Below are positions 35,891 through 44,713 of a stretch of DNA of 64,000 nucleotides, one piece after another. The DNA is taken from NCBI GenBank assembly GCA_026399835.1, contig JAPLQE010000044.1, positions 62,001 through 126,000 on the forward strand, given 5' to 3'. The DNA comes from Burkholderiales bacterium. GTDB taxonomy: Bacteria > Pseudomonadota > Gammaproteobacteria > Burkholderiales > Burkholderiaceae_E. Below the pieces are notes generated by a model. That model was not told the origin of the DNA, made no database searches, and worked only from the letters and a program-made list of their open reading frames with translations. Position 1 is the first letter of the stretch. The number at the start of each line of letters is the position of its first letter. The position numbers and the translations under genes are program-made.

Positions 35891-36724
35891 ATGACGGCAG
35901 CATCGACCGAGCAGGTGGCCTTCGTCAACGGCCGGACACGACTGTATGGAATCGTCGGAGACCCGATCGTGCAGGTGCGTTCGCCGGAGATGGTCACCTG
36001 GGCGCTCCAGCGGCGCGGGCTCGACGCGGTGCTGGTGCCGATCCACGTGCACGAGGCCGAGTTCGAGCAGGTGCTGCCGCAGCTGATGCGCGTCGCGAAC
36101 CTCGACGGCCTGGTGTTCACCATTCCGTTCAAGCAGCGGGCCTTCGCGCTCGCCGCCACCCTGGGGCCGCAGGCCCGCGCGATCGGCGCGATCAATGCGC
36201 TGGCGCGCGGCGCCGACGGCCGCTGGCACGGCGAGATCTTCGACGGGCTGGGCTGCGTCGAGGCGCTGCGCCGGGCGGGCGTCGCGGTGGGCGGCGCGCG
36301 CGCGATGCTGATGGGGCTCGGCGGCGCGGGCACCGCCATCGCCGCCGCACTCGCCGCCGAACGGCCCGCGCTGCTGCGGATCTTCGACCTCGATGCATCG
36401 CGCTGCGAGCGCGTGGCAGCGATGCTGCGCGCGGCGAGCCCGGAAACCGAGGTGGTGGTCGGCGCGCCGGTCGTCGACGGCATCGACCTGCTGCTGAACG
36501 CGACGCCCGTCGGCATGCTCGACGACGCGCGCCTGCCGATCGAGGTGCCGCGGCTGCCGGCCTCGCTCGTGGTCTTCGACGCGATCGTGATGCCCGAGCG
36601 CACGCCGCTGCTCGCGCTCGCCGAAGCCTGCGGCTGCCGCACCGTGCGCGGCCGCGAGATGATGCGCGGGCAGATCTCGCGGATCGTGGACTTCTTCGAG
36701 GCGGGCGATGCTGCGACGGCATGA
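35891..36724 (+). CDS. Shikimate/quinate dehydrogenase family protein
   Basis: A 277-residue AroE-like enzyme. The N-terminal domain has 'YGIVGDPIVQVRSPEM' (Ser31, substrate contact) and TIPFKQRA with the catalytic Lys81; Asp118 in FDGLG replaces the usual NTDG. The NADP loop is GLGGAGTAI (142-150). The change from N-T-D to E-I-F-D and the divergent C-terminus suggest a paralogue acting on a related compound rather than the housekeeping AroE. ATG at 35891 is preferred over a GTG at 35855, which lies almost on the TAAGGT box at 35850-35855. Confidence 0.88.
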   Translation: MTAASTEQVAFVNGRTRLYGIVGDPIVQVRSPEMVTWALQRRGLDAVLVPIHVHEAEFEQVLPQLMRVANLDGLVFTIPFKQRAFALAATLGPQARAIGAINALARGADGRWHGEIFDGLGCVEALRRAGVAVGGARAMLMGLGGAGTAIAAALAAERPALLRIFDLDASRCERVAAMLRAASPETEVVVGAPVVDGIDLLLNATPVGMLDDARLPIEVPRLPASLVVFDAIVMPERTPLLALAEACGCRTVRGREMMRGQISRIVDFFEAGDAATA

Positions 36725-36895
36725 GCATCCCGTCGATGCGTCGCTTGGCGGCTCGACCCGCCGAAGTTCGACGCGGCCTTCGATCCGCGCTGGGTCGGGC
36801 GCGACGGCCGCTGGATCGGCTTCCTGCCGCCGAACATCCCTGCCGAGCGGATCGCGACGGTGCTGCGCTCGCACATTCCGGGGCCGGCGCGCTGA
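36725..36895 (+). pseudogene. 5'-truncated coding remnant, family unknown
   Basis: In the frame ending at TGA 36893-36895 the DNA reads WRLDPPKFDAAFDPRW, then VGRDGRWIGFLPPNIPAERIA and TVLRSHIPG, with the strong GC third-position bias of real genes. There is no start codon: the frame is closed by TGA at 36722-36724, the stop region of the upstream gene. It looks like the C-terminus of a lost gene left between the dehydrogenase and the VapBC pair. I do not recognise the family. Confidence 0.45.
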
Positions 36896-36912
36896 GCGCG
36901 CCGCTTCGGAGC

Positions 36913-36966
36913 GCATCTTGATGCCGCATCGAAACTGATGCAGACTGATGCGATTCACTGCATCAA
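36913..36966. promoter_or_regulatory. Clustered GATGC/GCATC sites, likely vapBC operator
   Basis: Six copies of GATGC or its complement lie within 54 bases. They include a perfect 8-bp inverted repeat, TGATGCAG (36936-36943) and CTGCATCA (36958-36965), and a longer pair TTGATGC (36918-36924) / GCATCAA (36960-36966). The block ends 17 bases before the probable vapB start, where VapB-VapC complexes usually bind to repress their own operon. Confidence 0.6.
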
Positions 36967-36982
36967 TCCAAGGCGGGCCCAC

Positions 36983-37192
36983 GTGCGCACCACGGTCACC
37001 ATCGAAGACGAGCTGGTCGAGCAGGCGCTGGCCCTCGCGGATCCGGCCATGCCTCGCTCGGCACTGTTCCGCGAAGCGCTCCAGGCCTTCGTCAGGCAGC
37101 AGGCGGCCCGTCGGCTCGCCGCGCTCGCGGGCACGGCGCCCCGGATGGCGGACGTCCCGCGTCGTCGCGCCACCCGCGTGAAGGCCGGATGA
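36983..37192 (+). CDS. VapB-type antitoxin
   Basis: A 69-residue antitoxin. From the GTG at 36983 it reads VRTTVTIEDELVEQALAL, a ribbon-helix-helix DNA-binding N-terminus of the VapB family ('RT.VTIDDELL..A'), with the C-terminal part (ALAGTAPRMADVPRRRATRVKAG) expected to wrap the toxin. An ATG at 36938 is in frame but sits within the operator repeats. Its stop overlaps the VapC start (ATGA). Confidence 0.85.
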   Translation: MRTTVTIEDELVEQALALADPAMPRSALFREALQAFVRQQAARRLAALAGTAPRMADVPRRRATRVKAG

Positions 37193-37563
37193 TCCTCGCG
37201 GACACGTCGACCTGGGTCCGGCATTTCCGCGATCCGTCGACCGGACTCGGCGAACTGCTGCTCGCGGGCCGGGTCGCGATGCATCCGTGGGTCCGGCTCG
37301 AGGTCTCGCTCGGGACACCGCCCCGCAGGCGTCAGACGCTGGCGCTCATGGCGCAGCTCGAACCGTTGCCCGTCGCCACCGACGCCGAGCTCCACGCGTT
37401 CATAGAGCGGCGCTCGCTCCGGGACCGAGGCATCGGCCTCGTCGATGCGGCCCTGCTCGCTTCGGTCCTGCTGCGGCCAGGCGCCCGACTCTGGACCTTC
37501 GACAAGGCGCTCGCCGAGCTCGCCCACGAGCTCGACTGCGCTCACGAAGCCCGCGGGCACTGA
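37189..37563 (+). CDS. VapC-type PIN-domain ribonuclease toxin
   Basis: A 124-residue PIN-domain protein. The four acidic metal ligands are present: Asp5 (ADTSTWV), Glu38 (RLEVSLG), Asp86 (GLVDAALLAS) and Asp105 (WTFDKAL). VapC toxins cut tRNA or rRNA and are neutralised by the VapB made just before. The pair is overlapped (ATGA) and follows an evident operator. All catalytic residues look intact, so the toxin is probably active. Confidence 0.93.
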   Translation: MILADTSTWVRHFRDPSTGLGELLLAGRVAMHPWVRLEVSLGTPPRRRQTLALMAQLEPLPVATDAELHAFIERRSLRDRGIGLVDAALLASVLLRPGARLWTFDKALAELAHELDCAHEARGH

Positions 37564-37596
37564 CGCCCCGGCACCGCCGCCCACCGGAGCGCGCCC

Positions 37597-38208
37597 CTGA
37601 CCCCCCACGACTGGCTCGTCTACTGCATCGCCGCCATCGGCCTGTCCGTCACCCCCGGCCCGAACAGCTTCCTCGTCCTCACCCACGGCGCGCTGCACGG
37701 TCATCGCCGCACGCTGTGGACGGTGGCCGGCGGCGCGATCGGGTTCTCGCTGCTGATCGGCCTGTCGCTCGCCGGCATCGGCGCGCTGCTGCAGGCCTCG
37801 TCGCACGCGCTCACGGTGCTGAAGTGGGTGGGCGGCGCCTACCTGGTGTGGCTCGGCGTGCAGCTCTGGCGCGCGCCGCCGCCGCGCCTGGACGCGGCCA
37901 CCTCGGCGGCCGACGGCCGCCCGACAGTGCTGTTCCGCCAGGGCCTGCTGACCGCGGTGTCGAACCCGAAGGCGCTGCTCTTCTACGGCGCGTTCCTGCC
38001 GCAGCTGATCCGCCCGGGCGTGGACCTGCTCCCGCAGCTCGCCGCGCTCCTGCTCGTCTTCGTCGCGATCGAGATCGTCGTCGAGTACGCGCTGGCGCTG
38101 CTCGCGCACCGCGTGCGGCCCTTCATCGCGCGCCAGGGCCGGCGCTTCAACCGGGTCTGCGGGTCGCTGTTCGTCGCGATGGGCGCGGCGCTGCCGCTGG
38201 CGCGCTGA
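37597..38208 (+). CDS. LysE/RhtB-family amino-acid exporter with apparent CTG start
   Basis: Inner-membrane exporter of about 203 residues. The reading begins LTPHDWLVYCIAAIGLSVTPGPNSFL, matching the LysE N-terminus 'M...DWL.F...A..L..TPGPN' exactly, then 'GAIGFSLLIGLSLAGIGALL', 'LKWVGGAYLVWLGVQLWR' and 'TAVSNPKALLFYGAFLPQ'. No ATG, GTG or TTG occurs in frame between the vapC stop (37561) and this point; CTG at 37597 follows GGAG by eight bases. A later canonical start would remove the first helix and the TPGPN motif. So it either starts at CTG or lost its start codon. Confidence 0.85.
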   Translation: MTPHDWLVYCIAAIGLSVTPGPNSFLVLTHGALHGHRRTLWTVAGGAIGFSLLIGLSLAGIGALLQASSHALTVLKWVGGAYLVWLGVQLWRAPPPRLDAATSAADGRPTVLFRQGLLTAVSNPKALLFYGAFLPQLIRPGVDLLPQLAALLLVFVAIEIVVEYALALLAHRVRPFIARQGRRFNRVCGSLFVAMGAALPLAR

Positions 38209-38238
38209 GCCGCGCCGCTGCCGGCAAGCCGGGCATCG

Positions 38239-39492
38239 CTACGCGCGATGCCGCGGTCCCGCGCACAGCGCGGCCGCCGCGAGCTGCATCACGAGGCAGG
38301 CCGCGATCGTCCACGCCGGCGTGCCGGTGGCTGCGAGCAGCGCGCCCGCGCCGATCGGACCGAGCGCGAACAGCGTCTGGCCCACCGTCCACACCCGGTT
38401 GACCACCGCGCCGTAGCGTGCCGGCGCGAACTCGCGCTGCGCGAAGATCGCCGGCAGCGTGATCACGTTGCCCACCGACAACCCGAACAGGCAGCAGCCC
38501 ACGAGCACCGCGGCCGGCGCGTCCGAGGCGAGCAGCAGCACCATGCCCACCGCCTGCACCGCGTAGCTCGCGGCGGTCGCGAGCCGGTGGTCGACGCGGT
38601 CGATCACCGTCGACAGCAGCAGCCGCCCGACGAGCGAGGCCGCGGTGGTGGCCGCGACCGCGGCGGTCGCGGCCGCGACGCCGACCTTGGGCACCAGGAG
38701 CGGCATCTGCTGCGACAGGAACGCCACCTGCGCGAGCCAGCCGATCGCGAACAGCGCGGTGACGCGGGCGAGGGGCTCGGTGGCGAGGGCGGCTGCGGTG
38801 GCGGCCGACGTGCCCGACGTGCCCGACGTGCCCGGCGTGCCCGACGGGCCCTGCGACACCTGCGCCCCCACCGCCCCGCGCCCCGTCGGCTCAGGCAGGT
38901 TCCACGCGACCGCCGCCAGCGTCGCCACCGCCAGCACCGCGGCGACGCCCGCCAGCCCGTCGGCCACGCCCCAGTGCGCCACCGCCCAGGCCATCGGCGG
39001 GATCACCAGGAAGCCCGAGGCGCTCGCGCCGGTCAGCGCGAGGTTGAGCGCCAGCCCGCGGCGCTGCTCGAACCACTGGCCGATCACATGGCTGATCGCC
39101 GTGCCCGAGGTCGCGGCCCAGCCGAGCGCCATCGTGGCGTAAGCGGCGAGCAGCAGCGCGGGGTGGCCGGCACGCGGCAGCGCCGCGACCCCGCCCGCCA
39201 GCAGCAGCACGCCCGCGAGCGCGACCCGCCGTCGCCCGAAGCGCGCGGCCGCGCGCTCCACGCCCTGGATCGCGGCCGCGCCGAGCAGGAAGTAGCCGGT
39301 GGTCGCGGCCGACAGCAGCGTGCCCGACCAGCCCGCCTCGCCGAGCCGGTGCACGTACAGCGACAGCGAGTAGAAGCCCAGCCCCCAGGCGAACACCGCC
39401 ATCCAGAACGCGGTGGCCACCACGCGCCAGCCCGCGATCGGCCGCGGCGTGCGGAACTCGTCGAGCCGCGGCGCGGGCGCGCGTGGCCTCAT
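38239..39492 (-). CDS. MFS transporter
   Basis: Inner-membrane permease of 417 residues with about twelve helices. Between the two halves there is a Ser/Gly/Thr linker (about 208-232) encoded by a 9-base repeat. 'GQWFEQRRGLALNLALTGASASGFLVIPPM' is typical of oxalate/formate-type (OFA/MCT-like) MFS carriers. ATG at 39492 overlaps the stop of pepE (ATGA). The substrate is unknown; coupling to a peptidase may mean uptake of peptides or their products. Confidence 0.9.
   Translation of the reverse strand: MRPRAPAPRLDEFRTPRPIAGWRVVATAFWMAVFAWGLGFYSLSLYVHRLGEAGWSGTLLSAATTGYFLLGAAAIQGVERAAARFGRRRVALAGVLLLAGGVAALPRAGHPALLLAAYATMALGWAATSGTAISHVIGQWFEQRRGLALNLALTGASASGFLVIPPMAWAVAHWGVADGLAGVAAVLAVATLAAVAWNLPEPTGRGAVGAQVSQGPSGTPGTSGTSGTSAATAAALATEPLARVTALFAIGWLAQVAFLSQQMPLLVPKVGVAAATAAVAATTAASLVGRLLLSTVIDRVDHRLATAASYAVQAVGMVLLLASDAPAAVLVGCCLFGLSVGNVITLPAIFAQREFAPARYGAVVNRVWTVGQTLFALGPIGAGALLAATGTPAWTIAACLVMQLAAAALCAGPRHRA
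38805..38850. repeat. 9-bp repeat encoding the MFS linker
   Basis: CGACGTGCC repeats about five times with increasing mismatches, giving the G-T-S triplet run in the central loop of the MFS protein. In-frame expansion would lengthen the loop by three residues per copy. Confidence 0.85.
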
Positions 39493-40184
39493 CCGAGCGC
39501 CAGCGGCCCCGGCCGCAGCGCGAGCGCCTCGCGCCCGGCGCGGAACAGCCAGGCGTCGAAGGGCCCGTGCAGCGCCATCGCGCCGTCGCGCACCGTCAGC
39601 CAGTCGCCTTCGGGCAGCCCGATCACCGTCTCGCCCGGCTCGAGCACCTGGAACTCGGCGATCCGCTGGCGGCGCGTCTCGCCCTGGTGGCCGGGCGGCA
39701 TGGCGTCGGTGAAGTGGCAGTTGAGCTGGACCGGCACGAGGCCGAGCGCATCGAGCCCGCCCGGATCGACGATCGGCATGTCGTTGGTGGTGCGGATCGT
39801 CGGGCAGGCGAGCACCGAGCCGGCGCTCCAGCCCGCGTAGGGCAGGCCCGCGCGCACCGCGCCCGGGATCGCGTCGAGCCAGCCGCGCCGGCGCGACTCG
39901 GCGAGCAGCCGGAAGGTGCTGCCGCCGCCCACCAGCAGCAGCTCGGTCGCGGCCAGCGCGGCGCGCGGACCCTCGACGCGGTGCGCGCCCTCGATCTCCA
40001 GGCCGATCGGCGCGAGCGCCTCGCGCACGGTCGCGGTATAGGCATCCCAGTCGACGGTCACGCCCGCGAAGGGCAGGAACAGCGCGCGGCGCCGGCCGGC
40101 CGCGAGCGCGGCGATCGCGTCGAGCGCATGCACGAGGTAGCGTCCGTCGGGCATCCGGGAGTTCGACAGCAGCAGCAGGTTCAT
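39489..40184 (-). CDS. pepE: Dipeptidase E (peptidase S51)
   Basis: A 231-residue cytoplasmic alpha-aspartyl dipeptidase. The catalytic triad is complete at the positions known for the E. coli enzyme: Ser120 in AGWSAGS, Asp135 in TTND and His157 in NCHFTD. It begins [10 protein letters not shown] and contains [10 protein letters not shown]. It removes N-terminal aspartate from dipeptides. It precedes the MFS gene with a 4-base overlap. The extension to 40364 is out because it is Pro/Arg-rich and without family match. Confidence 0.95.
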   Translation of the reverse strand: MNLLLLSNSRMPDGRYLVHALDAIAALAAGRRRALFLPFAGVTVDWDAYTATVREALAPIGLEIEGAHRVEGPRAALAATELLLVGGGSTFRLLAESRRRGWLDAIPGAVRAGLPYAGWSAGSVLACPTIRTTNDMPIVDPGGLDALGLVPVQLNCHFTDAMPPGHQGETRRQRIAEFQVLEPGETVIGLPEGDWLTVRDGAMALHGPFDAWLFRAGREALALRPGPLALG

Positions 40185-40397
40185 CGCGGGCGGCACCGGC
40201 ACGGGGGGTGCCCAGTGTAGGACGGGCCCGGGGCCGGAGGCACGTGGGGGGCTTCGCGGGGGCACGCGGGAGAGGCGCGCGCGCCCGTGCCGCCGCCGCG
40301 CCGACACACCGGCGCGCACGCCCTGGACCGGCCGCGCCGCCGCACCGCCCGGCTTCCCGTACACTCTCGCCCTCGCGCGGGCTGCCCGGTCCGCCGA

Positions 40398-40488
40398 ATG
40401 CTGGGGGTGCCGTGCGCGCAGTCTCGCGCGACACGGCTGAGAGAGTCCCCTCGAACCTGATCGAGGTCATCCTCGCGGAGGGAAGCAA
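40398..40488 (+). promoter_or_regulatory. Thiamine pyrophosphate (THI) riboswitch
   Basis: All conserved parts are visible: TGCTGGGGGTGCC (from 40399), CGGCTGAGAGAG (from 40434), CCCTCGAACCTGATC (from 40448) and GCGGAGGGAAGCA (from 40475). P1 can form between TGCT (40399-40402) and AGCA (40484-40487). The ribosome-binding site GGAGGG (40477-40482) is part of the aptamer, eight bases before the cytX ATG, so TPP binding should block translation directly. A TACACT -10-like box lies at 40360-40365. Confidence 0.95.
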
Positions 40489-40490
40489 CC

Positions 40491-41807
40491 ATGTCGTCCG
40501 TCGTCCGGAATTCCGCACTCGTTCCCGTTCCCGCCACCGAGCGGCCCTTCGGCCTGCGCGACCATGCGTCGCTGTGGCTGTCGCTCGGCGTGGGCCTGCT
40601 GGTCATCCAGGTCGGCTCCTTCCTCGTGCCGGCGATGGGCACGCGCGAGGCGTTCGCCGCGATCGTCTTCGGCTCGATCCTGGGAGCCGGCCTGCTCGCG
40701 TGGACCGCGAAGATCGGCTGCGACAGCGGGCTCTCGAGCGCGGGCCTCATGCACGCGACCTACGGCAGCGCCTTCGCCCGGCTGCCGATCGTGCTGAACA
40801 TCGTCCAGCTGATCGGCTGGACCACCTTCGAGCTGGTGGTGATGCGCGACGGCCTGGTCGCGATCCTGCGCGACCTCGGCTGGATCGCGCCGGCCCCTGC
40901 CGCCGGGGCCGCATCCGCGCAGGCGCTCCAGATCGCCGCGCCGTGGTCGCTGCCACCGGCGGCGATCGTCGCGACGCTGGCGTTCGGCGCGCTCCTGCTC
41001 GTGCTGGCCAACGGCTCGATGGTCACCCTGGTGCGCCGCTTCGTCAGTCGCTTCGGCCTGCCGCTGGTGCTGATCTCGCTCGCCTGGCTGACCTGGCAGT
41101 TCGCCGGCCTCGCGGCCATGAAGGGCTGGAACGAGCTGTGGTCGCGGCCCGGCGACGGCGGCATGAGCCTGCTCGGCGCGGTCGACCTGGTGATCGCGAT
41201 GCCGATCTCCTGGCTGCCGCTGGTGGCGGACTTCTCGCGGCACGGCCGCGACGGGCGCGGCGCGCTCGCCGGCACCTGGATCGGCTACGCGATCGCCAAC
41301 GCCTGGTGCTACACGCTCGGCGTGCTGGTCGCGCTGTCGGCGCCGACGACCGACCTGGTGACCGCGCTGCTGCTCGCGCAGGGCGGACTCGTCGCGCTCG
41401 GCCTGATCCTCGTCGACGAACTCGACAACGCCTACGGCGACGTCTATTCGGGCGCCGTCGCCTCGCACAGCCTCGCGCCGCGACGCAGCGTCCGGGGCTG
41501 GGGCATGGCGCTGGCGGTGCTGTGCACCGTGCTCGCGCTGATGCTGCCGATGCACGGCCTCGAGCCGTTCCTGCTGCTGCTGTCGTCGGTGTTCGTGCCG
41601 CTGTGCGGCGTGATCCTCGGCCGGCTGGGCGGGCTGCGCGACGTCGCCGGGCGGGTCGGCGCAGCCCGAGTCGAATGGGTCGCGGTGGCCATCTGGTTCG
41701 GCGGCGTCGCGCTGTTCCACCTGCTGCCGAGGTGGACGACCGACTTCGGCTCGGCGCTGCCGACCCTGGCCGCGACCTTCCTGATCGCGCGTCTGACACG
41801 GCGCTGA
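40491..41807 (+). CDS. cytX: CytX-like NCS1 permease (hydroxymethylpyrimidine transporter)
   Basis: Inner-membrane NCS1 carrier of 438 residues with about twelve helices. Typical segments are '[23 protein letters not shown]', '[18 protein letters not shown]', '[16 protein letters not shown]' and '[13 protein letters not shown]'. The thiamine riboswitch directly upstream supports uptake of a thiamine precursor, most likely hydroxymethylpyrimidine, which is the accepted role of CytX. No thiD or thiE gene follows; the next gene has its own -10-like box. Confidence 0.95.
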   Translation: MSSVVRNSALVPVPATERPFGLRDHASLWLSLGVGLLVIQVGSFLVPAMGTREAFAAIVFGSILGAGLLAWTAKIGCDSGLSSAGLMHATYGSAFARLPIVLNIVQLIGWTTFELVVMRDGLVAILRDLGWIAPAPAAGAASAQALQIAAPWSLPPAAIVATLAFGALLLVLANGSMVTLVRRFVSRFGLPLVLISLAWLTWQFAGLAAMKGWNELWSRPGDGGMSLLGAVDLVIAMPISWLPLVADFSRHGRDGRGALAGTWIGYAIANAWCYTLGVLVALSAPTTDLVTALLLAQGGLVALGLILVDELDNAYGDVYSGAVASHSLAPRRSVRGWGMALAVLCTVLALMLPMHGLEPFLLLLSSVFVPLCGVILGRLGGLRDVAGRVGAARVEWVAVAIWFGGVALFHLLPRWTTDFGSALPTLAATFLIARLTRR

Positions 41808-41866
41808 GCGTCGGCGGGCCGGCTGACGTACGATCGGGCTCCGACGCCCCGATCCGCGCCCAAGCC

Positions 41867-42886
41867 ATGCTGCCGCTGTCCGTCCTCGATCTGGTTCCCG
41901 TGCGCCTCGGCGACACGCCCGCCGACGCGCTGCGCAAGTCGCTCGAGCTCGCGCGCACCGCCGAGCGCTGCGGCTACACCCGCTACTGGGTGGCCGAGCA
42001 CCACAACATGACCGGCATCGCGAGCTCCGCGACCTCGGTGGTGATCGGCTACCTCGCCGGCGGCACCTCGACCATCCGCGTCGGCTCGGGCGGCATCATG
42101 CTGCCCAACCATTCGCCGCTGGTGATCGCCGAGCAGTTCGGCACGCTGGAGTCGCTGTACCCCGGCCGCATCGACCTGGGCCTCGGGCGCGCGCCCGGCA
42201 CCGACCAGGCGACCTCGCGCGCGTTGCGCGTCGACCCGCGCGCCGCCGAGCACTTCCCCGACGACATCGCCGCGCTGCGCATGCTGTTCGACGAGGCCGA
42301 GCCCGGCCAGGCGGTGCGCGCGGTGCCCGGCGCCGGCCTGAAGGTGCCGCTGTGGATCCTCGGCTCGAGCCTGTACGGCGCGCAGGTCGCCGCCCACTTC
42401 GGCCTGCCCTACGGCTTCGCGTCGCACTTCGCGCCCGACGAGCTCGATGGTGCGATCCGCATCTACCGCGAGCGCTTCCGCCCGTCCGAGCAGCAGACGC
42501 GCCCGCATGCGATGCCCTGCATCAACGTGATCGTCGCCGACACCGACGCCGAGGCCACGCGCCTGTTCAGCAGCATCCAGCAGCGCTTCGTCGACATGGT
42601 CCGCAACCGCCGCGGCCTGCTGTCGCCGCCGCTCGACGACATCGAGTCGTACTGGACGCCGCACGAGAAGGCGCATGCGATGCGCATGCTCGCCTGCTCG
42701 TTCGTCGGCTCGCCCGAGACGGTGCGCCGCGCGCTGCAGGCCTTCATCGAGCGCACCGGCGCCGACGAGCTGATGGTGAGCGCCGCCATCTACGACCAGG
42801 CCGCGCGGCTGCGCTCGTACGAGCTGCTCGCCGAGGTCGGCCAGTCGCTGCAGCCGTCCCGCAGCGCGATGCTCGCCACTGCCTGA
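41867..42886 (+). CDS. LLM class flavin-dependent oxidoreductase, MsnO8 type
   Basis: A 339-residue luciferase-like TIM-barrel monooxygenase. The start '[45 protein letters not shown]' and '[42 protein letters not shown]' are the hallmark of the MsnO8 subgroup. It uses reduced FMN, so it needs a separate flavin reductase; none is adjacent. A TACGAT box (41829-41834) gives it a separate promoter. The chromene-carboxylate isomerase gene follows after seven bases. Confidence 0.93.
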   Translation: MLPLSVLDLVPVRLGDTPADALRKSLELARTAERCGYTRYWVAEHHNMTGIASSATSVVIGYLAGGTSTIRVGSGGIMLPNHSPLVIAEQFGTLESLYPGRIDLGLGRAPGTDQATSRALRVDPRAAEHFPDDIAALRMLFDEAEPGQAVRAVPGAGLKVPLWILGSSLYGAQVAAHFGLPYGFASHFAPDELDGAIRIYRERFRPSEQQTRPHAMPCINVIVADTDAEATRLFSSIQQRFVDMVRNRRGLLSPPLDDIESYWTPHEKAHAMRMLACSFVGSPETVRRALQAFIERTGADELMVSAAIYDQAARLRSYELLAEVGQSLQPSRSAMLATA

Positions 42887-42893
42887 GGCCGCC

Positions 42894-43502
42894 ATGCCGG
42901 ATCGCAGCTTCGAGTTCTTCTTCGACATCGCCTCCGGCTACAGCTGGCTGGCCGCGACCCAGGTCGAGGCGCTCGCGCGCCGCACCGGCTCGGTCGCCAT
43001 CTGGCGGCCGTTCTCGCTCGGCTTCGCGTTCAAGGCCTCGGGCAACGAGACGCCGGCGCGCATCCCCGCCAAGGCCGAGTGGCTGACGGCCGACCTCGCC
43101 CGCTGGGCGAAGCGCTACGGCATCGCCTACACCTATCCGTCGCGCTTCCCCATCGCGTCGATGGGCGCGCTGCGGCTGCTGGTGGCCGCGCGCAGGCTGC
43201 ACGGCGACGAGGCGGTGCCGCGGCTGGCCGCGACGCTCTTCGACGCCGCCTGGGGGCACGACCGCGACATGGCCGATGCGCTGGTGCTCGCGCGCTGCGC
43301 GCAGGACGCCGGGCTCGACCCCGAGCCGCTGCTCGCCATCGTCGAGGCGCCCGAGACCAAGGCCGAGCTCAAGGCCAACACCGACGACGCGATCGCGCGC
43401 AAGGTGTTCGGCGCGCCGGCGTTCTTCGTCGACGGCGAACTGCACTGGGGCAACGACCGGCTCGACTTCGTCGAGGAAGCGTTGCGCGCGCGGGCGTCTT
43501 GA
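42894..43502 (+). CDS. 2-hydroxychromene-2-carboxylate isomerase family (DsbA-like) protein
   Basis: A 202-residue thioredoxin-fold protein of the DsbA/HCCA isomerase group, glutathione-dependent in the studied examples from naphthalene breakdown. It reads 'FEFFFDIASGYSWLAATQVE' where the family has D.xSPYSYLA; the serine is kept and the proline is Gly. The C-terminal 'FGAPAFFVDGELHWGNDRLDFVEEAL' is standard. No CxxC is present. It follows the LLM gene by seven bases and probably shares its mRNA; no aromatic pathway genes are close. Confidence 0.92.
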   Translation: MPDRSFEFFFDIASGYSWLAATQVEALARRTGSVAIWRPFSLGFAFKASGNETPARIPAKAEWLTADLARWAKRYGIAYTYPSRFPIASMGALRLLVAARRLHGDEAVPRLAATLFDAAWGHDRDMADALVLARCAQDAGLDPEPLLAIVEAPETKAELKANTDDAIARKVFGAPAFFVDGELHWGNDRLDFVEEALRARAS

Positions 43503-43519
43503 TCGGGCGTGCGGGCGCG

Positions 43520-44590
43520 GTGCGGCCGCTGCGCTTCGCATTCGGGGTGGCGGCCGGGCTGCTGCTCGGATCGGGGCTCGCGGGCTGCGCCGGACCGGGT
43601 CCGCAGGCCGCCGCACCGATATCCACGTCCGCATCGGCGCCCACGTCCGCATCCGCACCGGCACCCGCTTCGGCAACCGCGGCCGCCCCCTCGCCCTCCT
43701 CCGTCCGTCCCCTCGCCTTCGCCAGCACCCTCTCCTGCGGCGAGCGCAGCGCCACGGTCGGCTCGCGCGGCACCGCCTGGGTGCTGGCCGTCGAAGGCCG
43801 CGAACTGACGCTGCGCACGGTGCCCGCGCCCGTCGGCGTGCGCTACGAGGCCGTCGACGAGCCCGGCACCAGCGTGGCCAACGTCGGCGACCGGGCCCGC
43901 GTCGTCGTGCGCGGCGAGGCCTGGCCGGAGTGCCGCACCGGACCGGTCGCCTCGGGCGCACCGCCCGGCCCGCCGTCCTTCGCCGCGCGCGGCCACGAGC
44001 CTGCCTGGCGGCTCGAGCTGGACGGCGCGCGCATCCGCTTCGTGCCCGGCATGGACGGCGCCGCCATCGAGGCGCCCACGCCCCCCGCGCGGCCCGCCGG
44101 TGCCGGCCGCCGCTGGACGGCGAGCGCGCAGGGCCGCCCGCTGACGGTCACCGCGACCGAGCGCGTCTGCACCGACACCATGACCGGCATGCCGCATCCG
44201 CTCGAGGTCTCGGTCGGACACGACGGCCGCGACTGGCGCGGCTGCGGCGGCGAGCCGGCGATGCTGCTGGGCGGCGCCGAATGGGTGGTCGAGGACATCG
44301 ACGGCGCCGGCATCATCGACCGCTCGCGCGCCACGCTCGTCTTCCTGCCCGACGGCCGCATCGCCGGCCGCGCGCCGTGCAACACGTACGACGGACGCTG
44401 GACGCTGGACGCCGAGCGCCTGTCGATCGGCAACCTGAGGCGCACTGAGGCGTACTGCGGACCGGCACTCATGCTGCAGGAACGGCGCTTCCTCGAGCGC
44501 CTGGAGGCGGCGTCGCGCTTCGAGATCACGCCCGAGGGCGCGCTGCGCCTGCTCGCCGACGGGCCGGGCTCGCTGCTGGCGCGCCGCTGA
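43520..44590 (+). CDS. META-domain lipoprotein
   Basis: A 356-residue lipoprotein. From the GTG at 43520: [22 protein letters not shown], a textbook lipobox LAGC. A linker of Ala/Ser/Pro follows (about 28-60). The middle part contains '[19 protein letters not shown]', a COG3650-like domain. The C-terminal 100 residues are a META (HslJ-like) domain: '[43 protein letters not shown]' in two strands. HslJ-like lipoproteins bind or sense stress compounds such as novobiocin, but the role here is unknown. An in-frame TTG overlaps the previous stop, yet gives a poorer signal. Confidence 0.88.
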   Translation: MRPLRFAFGVAAGLLLGSGLAGCAGPGPQAAAPISTSASAPTSASAPAPASATAAAPSPSSVRPLAFASTLSCGERSATVGSRGTAWVLAVEGRELTLRTVPAPVGVRYEAVDEPGTSVANVGDRARVVVRGEAWPECRTGPVASGAPPGPPSFAARGHEPAWRLELDGARIRFVPGMDGAAIEAPTPPARPAGAGRRWTASAQGRPLTVTATERVCTDTMTGMPHPLEVSVGHDGRDWRGCGGEPAMLLGGAEWVVEDIDGAGIIDRSRATLVFLPDGRIAGRAPCNTYDGRWTLDAERLSIGNLRRTEAYCGPALMLQERRFLERLEAASRFEITPEGALRLLADGPGSLLARR

Positions 44591-44623
44591 CCCGTCCATC
44601 CACCGCCCCACCCAGGCGTCACG

Positions 44624-44713
44624 ATGCCCAAGGTGTACAAGCAGATCATCGCCGACCTCGGCGAGATGACCGCCAAGCTCCGCGCCGAGGCGCCCGGCGG
44701 CCCCGCCGCATGA
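44624..44713 (+). CDS. Possible 29-residue protein coupled to the MOSC gene
   Basis: ATG at 44624 opens a frame reading [19 protein letters not shown] followed by a Gly/Ala/Pro tail, with TGA overlapping the next ATG (ATGA). The peptide is amphipathic and helical. There is no ribosome-binding site worth the name. Its overlap with the MOSC gene suggests a leader peptide or a small partner protein. Alternatively chance. Confidence 0.4.
   Translation: MPKVYKQIIADLGEMTAKLRAEAPGGPAA

Noticed and set aside
36913-36966. CRISPR-like repeats
   Set aside because: The units are only five bases, irregularly spaced and in both orientations; they fit an operator.
36913-37563. Mobile element carrying vapBC
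   Set aside because: No transposase, integrase, terminal inverted repeats or target duplication is visible; only a gene remnant hints at rearrangement.
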